64,000 nt of DNA, taken from Cryobacterium sinapicolor. GTDB lineage: Bacteria > Actinomycetota > Actinomycetes > Actinomycetales > Microbacteriaceae. The stretch spans positions 1 through 64,000 of the forward strand of contig NZ_SOGQ01000034.1 of assembly GCF_004403465.1 (NCBI RefSeq), written 5' to 3'. Position 1 is the stretch's first letter. The number at the start of each line of letters is the position of its first letter. Made by a program: the position numbers and the translations under genes. This document shows, one piece after another, positions 1-7,248 of this stretch. A model generated the notes under the pieces. It was not told where the DNA came from, did no database searches, and saw nothing but the letters and a program-made list of their open reading frames with translations.

Positions 1-120
1 ATTTGACATTGTGCACGCTGTTGAGTTCTCAAGGATCGGACGCACTCGACTTCAGGCCCAAATTAGGCTGTCGCTTCGAGGCAACTTGTATAACTTAGCT
101 GCCCGGCCACACCCTGTCAA
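1..120 (-). promoter_or_regulatory. rRNA operon promoter and 16S leader (operon runs leftwards out of window)
   Basis: On the minus strand a TTGACA box (115-120) is followed after 17 bp by TAAGTT (92-97), with transcription expected to start near 85. Downstream, 18-30 read on the minus strand gives GAGAACTCAACAG, the motif I know from actinobacterial 16S pre-rRNA leaders and spacers. The 16S gene itself would lie left of position 1 and is not visible. The leader motif in front of a strong -35 box makes the 5' leader more likely than the 16S-23S spacer. The -10 box is poor, so the exact start is uncertain. Confidence 0.6.
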
Positions 121-427
121 ATCACGGAAAAGCAGCCAATTCCAGCCCGCCGAAGCGACCCGAACCACCACCCACCAGACCAAACACGCAGCCGGAGAAA
201 GTTACAATCTTAGGCCTCCCCCACACCCACCTGAAACAGGAACAAGCATGAGACGAAGCTAAAAACTTTGGTTCCACATGAGGCCGGGAAGCTCTGCGGC
301 TTTCCGCACCTGTGGGGTACGTTTGAATACATTACGGTCCCCACCCACAGCCGTCAAAACCAGACACCGCCCGGGCGTGTCACACCCCGAAAGACAGAAC
401 AACCAGGCAGCATCCGTCTCAAAAGAC
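121..427. other. intergenic region between rrn promoter and permease
   Basis: No credible gene. Small open frames on the plus strand have no ribosome site or recognisable product. A loose inverted repeat (CTGTGGGG near 310 and CCCCACCCACAG near 340) might help end permease transcription, but there is no T-run. The stretch is less GC-rich than the surrounding genes. Confidence 0.4.
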
Positions 428-1912
428 CTACTTCCGGGCAGTCGCGTTCTTGATCGGGTCGAGAGTCTTCAACTCGTCGTCGGACACCGAACCGTCCGTG
501 CCGGGGTGCACGGCATCCCGGTCGCCGCGGTATTTCCACAGGCCGATGCCGACCACGATGCCCGCAAGCAGCAGAGACATCAGGAGTTCCATTCGGGTGC
601 GTTCGAGGATGGCCATGCCCACCAGCAGAGCAACGATCGCGGCGATGGCCACCCAGGTCAGGTAGGGGAAGGCCCACATTTTCAGGCTCAGTCGACTGGC
701 GGCATCCGTGCTCATACGGCGGCGCAGGATCAGCTGCGACACGGCGATGACCAGCCAGACGAGGAGCGCGATCGCACCAGAGGTGTTGACCAAGAGAAGG
801 AAGACCGTATCCGGGGCGATGTAGTTCAGGCCCACCGTGATGAAACCAACCACCGTGGAGGACAAGACGGCGCCGCGCGGCACGCCTCGGACGGAGATCT
901 TGGACCACGCCTTGGGGGCATCGCCGCGTTCGGACAGGGAGAAGAGCATGCGGCTCGCGGTGTAGAGCCCCGAGTTCAGGCAGGAGAGCACGCTGGTTAG
1001 CACGATGATGTCCATGATCGTGCCGGCCCCGGGGATTCCATAGAGCTCGATCACGGCGACATAGGGGCTCTTGGCCACCGAGGCGCTGTTCCACGGCAGC
1101 AGCGTGACGACGACGGCGATAGAACCGATGTAGAAGACGAGGATGCGCCAGACCGTGGACTTGACGGCTTTCTTGACGGCGTCGACCGGGTTCTCGGACT
1201 CGCCGGCGGCGATCGTGGCGATTTCGGCGCCGAAGAACGAGAAGACGACCACGAGCACGCCGCCGAGGACGGCTCCGCTGCCGCTGGGGAAGAACCCGCC
1301 GTTGCCGGTGAGGTTGCTCAGGCCGGGGGCGGCGACCCCGGGCATGAGCCCGAGAATGGCCACGACGCCGAGGAGCAGGAAGACGGCGATCGCGGCCACC
1401 TTGATCGACGCGAACCAGAACTCGAATTCGCCGAACATCTTGACGGAGGCGACATTGGTGCCGGTGAGCAGCACCATCAGGATGAGAGCCCAGACCCACT
1501 GGTCGACCTCGGGCACCCAGCGGTGCACGATCGCCGCGCCGGCTGTGGCCTCGATGCCGAGGACGATGATCCAGAACCAGGCGTACAACCAACCGATACT
1601 CAGTCCGGCCCAGCGACCGAGTGCTTTATCGGCGTAGGTGGAGAACGAACCGGTTTCCGGATGCGCCGCCGCCATTTCGCCGAGCATCCGCATGACCAGG
1701 ATGACCAGGAGTCCCGCGGCCGTATAGGCCACCAGGATTCCCGGCCCAGCTTGCTGGATGGCGGCGCCGGACCCGACGAAAAGTCCGGCGCCGATCACGC
1801 CGGCGATGGCGATCATGGAGAGGTGGCGCGGTTTCAGAGACTTGGACAGCTGCCGCCCTCCCCCGTCGTCCGCCTTCGCGGCAGTGCGGTCTGTGTCCGT
1901 CTGGTGGGCCAT
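428..1912 (-). CDS. gabP: GABA permease-like amino acid transporter (APC family)
   Basis: A 494-residue inner-membrane amino acid/proton symporter of the APC superfamily with about 12 hydrophobic segments. The first helix motif IAGVIGAGLFVGSG, the block TGSFSTYADKALGRWAG, the stretch FSFFGAEIATIAAGES and SCLNSGLYTASRMLFSLS follow E. coli GabP closely by memory, so uptake of 4-aminobutyrate or a related amino acid is the best guess; related AnsP/ProY-type permeases are alternatives. The ATG at 1912 has a GGAG ribosome site. Residues 1-25 are a hydrophilic cytoplasmic tail. It is monocistronic, and its 3' end faces the rRNA promoter region. Confidence 0.8.
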   Translation of the reverse strand: MAHQTDTDRTAAKADDGGGRQLSKSLKPRHLSMIAIAGVIGAGLFVGSGAAIQQAGPGILVAYTAAGLLVILVMRMLGEMAAAHPETGSFSTYADKALGRWAGLSIGWLYAWFWIIVLGIEATAGAAIVHRWVPEVDQWVWALILMVLLTGTNVASVKMFGEFEFWFASIKVAAIAVFLLLGVVAILGLMPGVAAPGLSNLTGNGGFFPSGSGAVLGGVLVVVFSFFGAEIATIAAGESENPVDAVKKAVKSTVWRILVFYIGSIAVVVTLLPWNSASVAKSPYVAVIELYGIPGAGTIMDIIVLTSVLSCLNSGLYTASRMLFSLSERGDAPKAWSKISVRGVPRGAVLSSTVVGFITVGLNYIAPDTVFLLLVNTSGAIALLVWLVIAVSQLILRRRMSTDAASRLSLKMWAFPYLTWVAIAAIVALLVGMAILERTRMELLMSLLLAGIVVGIGLWKYRGDRDAVHPGTDGSVSDDELKTLDPIKNATARK

Positions 1913-2052
1913 GTCACTCCAGTTTCAGTGGGATGCTGCCACCGCGACGGTGCGGCCGGCTGCTATCCATTGGGAATCGTGTGTCAGCGTATGACGCCCG
2001 AATGCGGGTGCCGGAACCGACTCGCGGGCGGAAACGTGCTCGTAACGTGCCG

Positions 2053-3549
2053 TCAGTCGTCGGCAACGAGCGCGAGGACCGCGTCGCGGATGCGCACCAT
2101 AACCTCAGGGGTCGCGGCCTCCACGGTGAGCCGCACCACCGGTTGAGGTTGCTGCTGTTCCGGTGCTCGTTGCGGCACGGGGTGCGACGGACGCACGTTG
2201 AACCACCAGAACGGTTCGTCGACGCTCGTCATGCCGATCGCCGTGAGGCCGTCGACCTCCTCGAAGTCGGCGGAACCCGTGAACGCGTCGACGATGCGCG
2301 CGTAGACCCCAGGCAGGTCGTCGACGGCCACGCTGATTTCGCCGGAATGGGCGTAGGGCATGGCATCCGTCGCCAGCGCCGACAGCGGGCGGGACTGGAA
2401 ACCGACCTCCGCCAGGACGTACATGGCCGCGAGGAGACCGCTCTCGGCGCACCAGAACCGGGGGAAGTAGTAGTCACCGGAGTGTCCGCAGCCGAGGACG
2501 GCTCCGGTGGACCGCAGCTCCGCCCGCATCGGGGCACCGCCGACCGGGACGGGGACGGCGGCCGCTCCGTTCGACTCGATCGTCTCCGCGACGAAGCGGG
2601 AGACCGTGAGGTCGTGCAGGACGAGTTGGTCCCGGTCGGGGGTTTCGATGCGCGCCTGTGCGATCACCTGCCGGGCGAGTATCGCGCCAATGGCGGACGC
2701 AGGCACGACGGACCCGGTTTCGTCGACGACCACGCAGCGGCCGCCATCCGGGTCGAAGCCGAGCCCGAGGTCGGCCGCGTGCTGGATCACGGCATTGCGC
2801 AGATCGGTGAGGGTGGTCGGGTCGGCAGGGTCGATCGGGTGCGGCGGGAGATTTGGGTCCTGGTCGAAAAAGAGCGGCACGATGGTGAGAGGTGACCCTC
2901 GGCCGGCGTCGCCGGCGGTGTCGGCCGTGTCGCGGGTGGTCCGGCCTTCCGCAGCGGCGCCGGAACCGTCGCCGAGGACGACGGGAACCGTGACCGCGGC
3001 GGCTCCGCGGCCGGCGTCGACCACGACGGTGAGCGGGCGGATGCCGCTGAGCCCGACGATCGCGCGCAGGCCCGCCGCGTAGTCGGGCATCAGATCGAGC
3101 GTGCGGCGGGTGCCGGGCGTGGCCACGGGTGCCGTGCCCTCGACCAGGTAGCCGACGGCCCGGTCACGGATGCCGCCCAGACCGTGATCCTGACCGATCT
3201 CCTGGGCGCCCGCCCGCAGCAGCGTGAGCGAGGAGGTCGTGATCCGGGCGGCCGGGGCGTTCAGGGTTCCCGAGCCGAATCGGATCTCGTCGGTGGAGCA
3301 CACGCCGAGGTCGACGACGGTGGCCCCCCGGGCATTTGCGCCCTGCGCGAAGGCGGCCGCGAGTTCGATGGCTTCGCCGCGGTCGTATCCGACGAGCACC
3401 TCGCGGCTCCGCGCGCCGACCTCGTCGACGAAGGCGGCGGCAAGGGCAGCCACCATCTGACCGGTCAACGGTTGGTCGGCCGTGCCGCGCACCTCGTCCT
3501 GGCCGACGACGGCGTCGAGGCGGGCGGCGGCATCCGTCTGGGCGCTCAT
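2053..3549 (-). CDS. phosphomannomutase/phosphoglucomutase homologue with degraded active-site loops
   Basis: A 498-residue four-domain alpha-D-phosphohexomutase homologue in the manB (pmmA) position next to DUF3499. The fold landmarks remain, but all four catalytic loops deviate from the family. The phosphoserine loop TASHNPAQYNGIK is shortened to TTSSLTLL. The Mg loop DGDADR reads DPDGGR, losing one Asp. The sugar loop GGEHSGHYYF reads GCGHSGDYYF. The phosphate loop RPSNTEP reads RPSHPVP, followed by a Gln/Pro-rich insert. It is therefore probably not a normal mutase and may be regulatory or structural. The ATG at 3549 overlaps the DUF3499 stop as ATGA, so the two are co-translated. The family comparison is from memory. 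Confidence 0.75.
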   Translation of the reverse strand: MSAQTDAAARLDAVVGQDEVRGTADQPLTGQMVAALAAAFVDEVGARSREVLVGYDRGEAIELAAAFAQGANARGATVVDLGVCSTDEIRFGSGTLNAPAARITTSSLTLLRAGAQEIGQDHGLGGIRDRAVGYLVEGTAPVATPGTRRTLDLMPDYAAGLRAIVGLSGIRPLTVVVDAGRGAAAVTVPVVLGDGSGAAAEGRTTRDTADTAGDAGRGSPLTIVPLFFDQDPNLPPHPIDPADPTTLTDLRNAVIQHAADLGLGFDPDGGRCVVVDETGSVVPASAIGAILARQVIAQARIETPDRDQLVLHDLTVSRFVAETIESNGAAAVPVPVGGAPMRAELRSTGAVLGCGHSGDYYFPRFWCAESGLLAAMYVLAEVGFQSRPLSALATDAMPYAHSGEISVAVDDLPGVYARIVDAFTGSADFEEVDGLTAIGMTSVDEPFWWFNVRPSHPVPQRAPEQQQPQPVVRLTVEAATPEVMVRIRDAVLALVADD

Positions 3550-3779
3550 ATCGTGAATCCCGACTCGGTGTCCGGCCCATCTACCGTGCGGAGACGCACC
3601 AGCTGCCAACCCTGCGGGGCGGCGGTCAGCCGCGCGTGCCGGGCGCAGAGGTCGAAGGTGTGCGGTTCGCGCTGCACGGCGAGCGGGCCGAGTACGGCCA
3701 TTGCGTCGGCGTAGTCGAAGGTGAGAGTCGCGGCGGATTCGTCCGGGCAGGCGACACGGGAGCAGGGCCGGAATGACAT
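3546..3779 (-). CDS. DUF3499 zinc-ribbon-like protein
   Basis: A 77-residue actinobacterial protein of unknown function. The opening MSFRPCSRVAC, the block ATLTFDYADAMAVLGPLA and the motif FDLCARH followed by GWQLVRL are the DUF3499 signature. Two Cys pairs (PCSRVAC and LCARH) could bind zinc. It is the counterpart of Rv3258c, which lies beside pmmA in mycobacteria. The ATG at 3779 is probably leaderless: on the minus strand a TAGCCT box (3787-3792) ends 7 bases before it. It is the first gene of a pair with the mutase homologue and is divergent from the gene at 3824. Confidence 0.85.
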   Translation of the reverse strand: MSFRPCSRVACPDESAATLTFDYADAMAVLGPLAVQREPHTFDLCARHARLTAAPQGWQLVRLRTVDGPDTESGFTI

Positions 3780-3823
3780 TGGCTACAGGCTACCCGTTCA
3801 ACCGGCAGAACTAGGATGGAAGC
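3780..3823. promoter_or_regulatory. divergent, overlapping leaderless promoters
   Basis: Only 44 bases separate two divergent start codons. Minus strand: TAGCCT at 3787-3792, 7 bases from the ATG at 3779. Plus strand: TAGGAT at 3812-3817, 6 bases from the ATG at 3824. Both fit -10 boxes of leaderless mRNAs. Neither has a convincing -35. The two polymerase footprints must overlap, so the genes may exclude or co-regulate each other. Confidence 0.5.
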
Positions 3824-4276
3824 ATGTCCCGAGCTCGCAGTTCCGCCTCCTCGACCCCGGCGCCCGTTCAGCGCGGGCGCGGTCGGGACCGGCACGGCCG
3901 GGGCATCCGCAGCTCGGCCACCGGACCGTACTTGCCGCCCCTGCAGACGCGCATCGACACCTTCGACATGACCGTGGCCTCCACCGTCGACTACCTCCGC
4001 TCGGTCTGGCCGGACCAGTTGAGCGATGTCACGTTCGAGGTAGCCGCCGGACCTGCCTCGGTTCTGCCGGGCATCGGGGTGGAGCGCTGGGGCGTGAACG
4101 CCGCGGAGCGTCGCGTGGTGTTCTATCGTCTGCCGATCCAGCGGCTGACCCGGCTGCACAGGAACGACGACCTGCATCGGCGAATGGTGATCGAGAGCTG
4201 CGTGTTCCGCGCGATCGCCGAGCTGCTCGGCAAGGACCCGTGGGACCTGGCACCGGATCGGTTCCGGCACTTCTAG
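3824..4276 (+). CDS. metallopeptidase-family protein (Rv3259-like)
   Basis: A 150-residue protein in the conserved DUF3499/manB/whiB2 neighbourhood, matching the position and pattern of Rv3259, annotated as metallopeptidase family. After a basic N-terminal tail, the block VVFYRLPIQRL is followed by LHRRMVIESCVFRAIAELLG and a C-terminal KDPWDLAP. The His-Glu-x-x-His zinc motif expected in zincin-like proteins is absent, so peptidase activity is doubtful. No signal peptide is seen. Expression is probably leaderless from the TAGGAT box. A strong terminator follows at 4315. Confidence 0.7.
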   Translation: MSRARSSASSTPAPVQRGRGRDRHGRGIRSSATGPYLPPLQTRIDTFDMTVASTVDYLRSVWPDQLSDVTFEVAAGPASVLPGIGVERWGVNAAERRVVFYRLPIQRLTRLHRNDDLHRRMVIESCVFRAIAELLGKDPWDLAPDRFRHF

Positions 4277-4314
4277 GGACGATTAATTGCTCTGCTTGCC
4301 TCCTCCGCTTGCCG

Positions 4315-4343
4315 GCGGCCGGGTTCTGCTCGGCCGCTTTTTT
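4315..4343 (+). terminator. rho-independent terminator
   Basis: A GCGGCCG stem (4315-4321) pairs with CGGCCGC (4331-4337) across a 9-base loop and is followed by six T. It lies 38 bases after the stop of the metallopeptidase-family gene. Confidence 0.85.
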
Positions 4344-4487
4344 GTGCCCGGATCCCCGGAATGGCGGGGTTTCCGGCCGGAGTTCACACTGATTTGAACT
4401 TATTCCAAACCGTTTGCCGGAGGGGACCGAACCTCATTCAGCACCAAGAACTGCTGAATCCCAACCACAGACCCTAAGGAATTCCTC

Positions 4488-5168
4488 ATGCGCTCATTCA
4501 CCAAGACCACGCTCAGCCTCGCCACCGCGGGCCTCCTCATCGCCGGGCTCGCCGCCTGCTCGACCACCGCGGATGCAACCGCCCCGGCGGAGAATTCCTC
4601 CTCCTCCTCCTCCGAGGAAGCAACCCCCAAGGCCGTCGCCTCGATCCCCGCGCTGTCGGGCGTCGACACCTCCGTTCTCCTCGACGCTGACTTCGCTGCG
4701 GCGCTGACCAGCCTCGGCCTCACCCCCGGAACCGTGGGCACCGCCACCCTGACCGACGGCAGCCTGCACTTCCCGATCACCGGCGGAAACGTGGACTACT
4801 ACGACCCCGAAGAGGACTACCGCCCCTTCGTTCAGGGCTCCATCGAGCACGAGGGCTCCGGCTTCTCGCTGACCGCCGGCGAGACCACGGTCGAACTGAC
4901 CAACTTCACGATCGACCCGGGCTCCAGCAAGCTGTTCGGTGACGTGAGCGTCAACGGCGAGTCTGCCGCCACCCAGGTCCTGCTCTTCAACCTGTACGGC
5001 GGAACCCTGAAGCCGCTGCAGATGGACGGCGACAACGCCATCCTCGAGGGCACCACCGTGCACATCTCGGCTGAGGCCGCCGGCCTGCTCAACGACACGT
5101 TCATGACGGATGCCGTCGCTGACCAGCTCCTGGTCGGCATCGCGAAGATCACGGTCGCCACCAAGTAA
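4488..5168 (+). CDS. secreted lipoprotein, beta-rich, family unknown
   Basis: A 226-residue lipoprotein. The N-terminus has two basic residues, a hydrophobic segment and a lipobox LAAC, so Cys24 should be lipidated. A Ser/Glu-rich linker with six consecutive Ser follows, then an acidic domain rich in short beta-like segments (SLHFPITGG, SGFSLTAGETTVELTNFTI, VSVNGES). This pattern resembles bacterial surface or heme-carrier beta domains, but I cannot place it in a named family. The ATG follows an AAGGAATT ribosome site. The gene has its own terminator at 5184. Expected location is the outer face of the membrane. Confidence 0.8.
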   Translation: MRSFTKTTLSLATAGLLIAGLAACSTTADATAPAENSSSSSSEEATPKAVASIPALSGVDTSVLLDADFAAALTSLGLTPGTVGTATLTDGSLHFPITGGNVDYYDPEEDYRPFVQGSIEHEGSGFSLTAGETTVELTNFTIDPGSSKLFGDVSVNGESAATQVLLFNLYGGTLKPLQMDGDNAILEGTTVHISAEAAGLLNDTFMTDAVADQLLVGIAKITVATK

Positions 5169-5183
5169 CACCGCTTTCGTCGA

Positions 5184-5218
5184 GGGCCCGTCGCGCAGAT
5201 GCGCGGCGGGCCCTTTTT
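5184..5218 (+). terminator. rho-independent terminator
   Basis: GGGCCCGTCGCGC pairs with GCGCGGCGGGCCC across a 4-base loop with one mismatch and is followed by five T. It sits 15 bases after the lipoprotein stop. Confidence 0.85.
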
Positions 5219-5539
5219 CGTGTTGCTGCCGGTGCTCGAGCTCGTCGCGGCCCGATGGTTCCCGCCCAGCATCCGTTGTCGCCACCCACGCTAACTGAGG
5301 AAAATTTCGCAACACGCCGCTCAGACAGGTTGGGGTGCCCGAACTGGAGTGTCCCGAATATCTCCTCATTCACGTTATGTCGGATGCGGGTAGCCGGCCC
5401 GTGTGACAAATGCCGGAAACAGGCGCTGCGGCGAGCCCCATTTCCTCCACAATGCGGTTTTGATCAGGTTATCCACAGGCCGCCGGTGGGCTCCCGGCCG
5501 GACCATCGAATGTCAGTGGCTGCCCGTAGGGTGTCCCTC
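5219..5539. other. intergenic region, no gene recognised
   Basis: About 320 bases with no convincing gene. The longest plus frame (5255-5623) has no ribosome site and no family resemblance. The right part, with TTATCCACAGG near 5468 and the segment around 5511-5539, resembles upstream regions I associate with HNH/DUF222 endonuclease genes in actinobacteria, but no such gene follows. Confidence 0.35.
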
Positions 5540-5623
5540 ATGAAGACCTTCTACAGTGAGCAACGGGAGGAGCAGACGGTGAAAGTGCGGCAGCCGGATC
5601 AGGGCGAAGGGGCACCGTTCTGA
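5540..5623 (+). CDS. 27-residue orphan ORF, possibly the remnant start of a lost gene
   Basis: ATG at 5540 follows TAGGGT (5527-5532) by 7 bases, the spacing of a leaderless promoter. The frame encodes MKTFYSEQREEQTVKVRQPD and seven further residues, then stops at 5623, right before the 15-bp tandem repeats. It may be a real small protein, or the beginning of an actinobacterial HNH/DUF222-type gene lost by recombination at the repeats. Only the promoter-like context supports it. Confidence 0.25.
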   Translation: MKTFYSEQREEQTVKVRQPDQGEGAPF

Positions 5624-5625
5624 GT

Positions 5626-5746
5626 TTCGTCGGGCCCGGATTCGTCGGGCCCAGATACGACAGGCCCGGATTCGACAGGCCCAGATTCGGACACGCCCAG
5701 ATGCCACAGGCCCAGATACGACAGGCTCGGTCTCGGCAGGCTCAAC
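5626..5746. repeat. degenerate 15-bp tandem repeat, about 8 units
   Basis: Units of about 15 bases with consensus TTCGACAGGCCCAGA run from 5626 to 5746 (starts near 5626, 5641, 5656, 5671, 5686, 5702, 5717, 5732). The first two have TTCGTCGGGCCC. The array runs into the last codons of the GT87-like gene, so its C-terminal residues LSKPGG are encoded by repeat-like sequence (GGGTTTCGACAGGC). Confidence 0.85.
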
Positions 5747-7136
5747 CGCCGGGTTTCGACAGGCGCGCGAGCGGTCGGAACAGGCGCCGCGCCACCTCGG
5801 GGCGGGCGCGGTGGATCGACATGACGATGATTACGACGATCGCCGTTGCGATGGCCACTCGGGTGAGCGGAATCGACGGGACCAGAAGGCGCAGAGTGAG
5901 GGCCATCGGCACGAGGAGCCATTCCCAGCGGCCGCTGAGGGCGATGAACGGCAGCAACAACAGGGCATACCAGGAGTAGCGCGGGCTCAGAATGAGCAGC
6001 GCGCTGCCGATCATGACGAGCTGGCCGAGCCACGGCTGGTCGGGGTCAGTCTTCCAGATGACGAGCACGGCGATGACGATTAGCAGCACGCCCGCGACGA
6101 TGACCGCCGAGCCGCCCGGGGCGACGAGCGAGAGCAGGGCGAAGCGGGTGCCGTCCTCGTACCCTTCCTCGGAGAGGTAGCCGGGCAGGTAGCCGAGCAC
6201 CCCGATCCCGGTGGTCAGCACATACGGCACGTACAGCAGCAGGAAAGTGACCACGGCCGCCACGGTGACCTTCCAACCCTGGCGTCGCAGCATGGCCGGG
6301 GCCGCGAGCACGGGGATCAGCTTGGTCGCGATCGCCGCGCCGAGCGCGATCCCGCCGCTCCAGTAGCGTCGGCCGGTCACCAGGAACACCGCGCTCAGGG
6401 TGAAGACCACGCCGAGCATGTCGACATGGGAGTTCGTGACCGCCTCGGTGGCCACGAGCGGGCACCAGGCCCAGAGCGCGGCGAACCGCTGTTCGATGCC
6501 GCGGCGGCGCATCCCGACCAGCAGCATCACGGTCGTGCCGACGCTGAGCAGGAGACCCGTCAGCTGCAACGGCCAGTACTCCGCATCCGGGCCTGTGATC
6601 GCCCGCACGCCCGCGAAGTAGATCTCGGCCGCCGGGGGATAGATCGTGGGCACGCCGGTGCGGTTCAGGGCCGAGCAGAGGATGTCCCCCGACTCGGATT
6701 TCTGCGCCGTCTGGATGCGTTCGCCGACGCACACGGGCTCTCCGGCCTCGGACAGCACCGGGCCGGGGAACAGCCAGTCGGGGCGCAGGGCGTCCAACCG
6801 GTCGTCGGCCGGCGTGTAGGCATACGGCGAAATGCCCTCCATGGCCACGATGCCGTCCCAGGCGTAGCGCGCGGAGTCCGTGCTCGTGTTCGGCGGGCCC
6901 ACCATGGCCGCGGCCCCGATCCCGACCGAACCGGCCAGGATCAGCACCACCACGGCCCGGCCCCGCACCCCGCGCAGCACGAGCACGGCGAGCGCGAAGA
7001 GCAGCCACAGCCCGGCGGTGCAGATGACGAGGGGCACCGTGTCGCGTCCCGGTTTGAACAGGTCGTACGACAGCACGCTGAAGGCCGTCAGGGCCGCACT
7101 GGCGGCAAGGAGGAGGGAGACAACGGCGATACGCAC
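5742..7136 (-). CDS. GT87-type polyprenol-phosphate mannosyltransferase-like membrane protein (DUF2029)
   Basis: About 464 residues with 10 or more hydrophobic segments, of the GT-C fold mannosyltransferase group (GT87/DUF2029) that uses polyprenyl-phosphate sugars outside the membrane. Landmarks are YAWDGIVAMEGISPYAYTP in the first extracytoplasmic loop, TIYPPAAEIYF, and ATKLIPVLAAPA. I chose the GTG at 7136, preceded by AGGA at 7 bases. The upstream ATG at 7349 would run 100 bases into the divergent oxidoreductase gene and adds a hydrophilic tail. Likely role: mannosylation of a cell-envelope glycan or lipid; the acceptor is not deducible. Confidence 0.75.
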   Translation of the reverse strand: MRIAVVSLLLAASAALTAFSVLSYDLFKPGRDTVPLVICTAGLWLLFALAVLVLRGVRGRAVVVLILAGSVGIGAAAMVGPPNTSTDSARYAWDGIVAMEGISPYAYTPADDRLDALRPDWLFPGPVLSEAGEPVCVGERIQTAQKSESGDILCSALNRTGVPTIYPPAAEIYFAGVRAITGPDAEYWPLQLTGLLLSVGTTVMLLVGMRRRGIEQRFAALWAWCPLVATEAVTNSHVDMLGVVFTLSAVFLVTGRRYWSGGIALGAAIATKLIPVLAAPAMLRRQGWKVTVAAVVTFLLLYVPYVLTTGIGVLGYLPGYLSEEGYEDGTRFALLSLVAPGGSAVIVAGVLLIVIAVLVIWKTDPDQPWLGQLVMIGSALLILSPRYSWYALLLLPFIALSGRWEWLLVPMALTLRLLVPSIPLTRVAIATAIVVIIVMSIHRARPEVARRLFRPLARLSKPGG

Positions 7137-7248
7137 TCCCCCATCCTGACGGAATCCGGGCACAAGGGCGCCACCGACCCGGGCGCGCGTCACCGGACCG
7201 TAAGGATTGCGCCGTCTCTTCGGGCGTTCCGGATGATGCAATGGATCC

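Noticed and set aside
354-1592. 412-residue minus-strand frame overlapping the permease
   Set aside because: Shadow frame of gabP with Arg-rich low-complexity composition.
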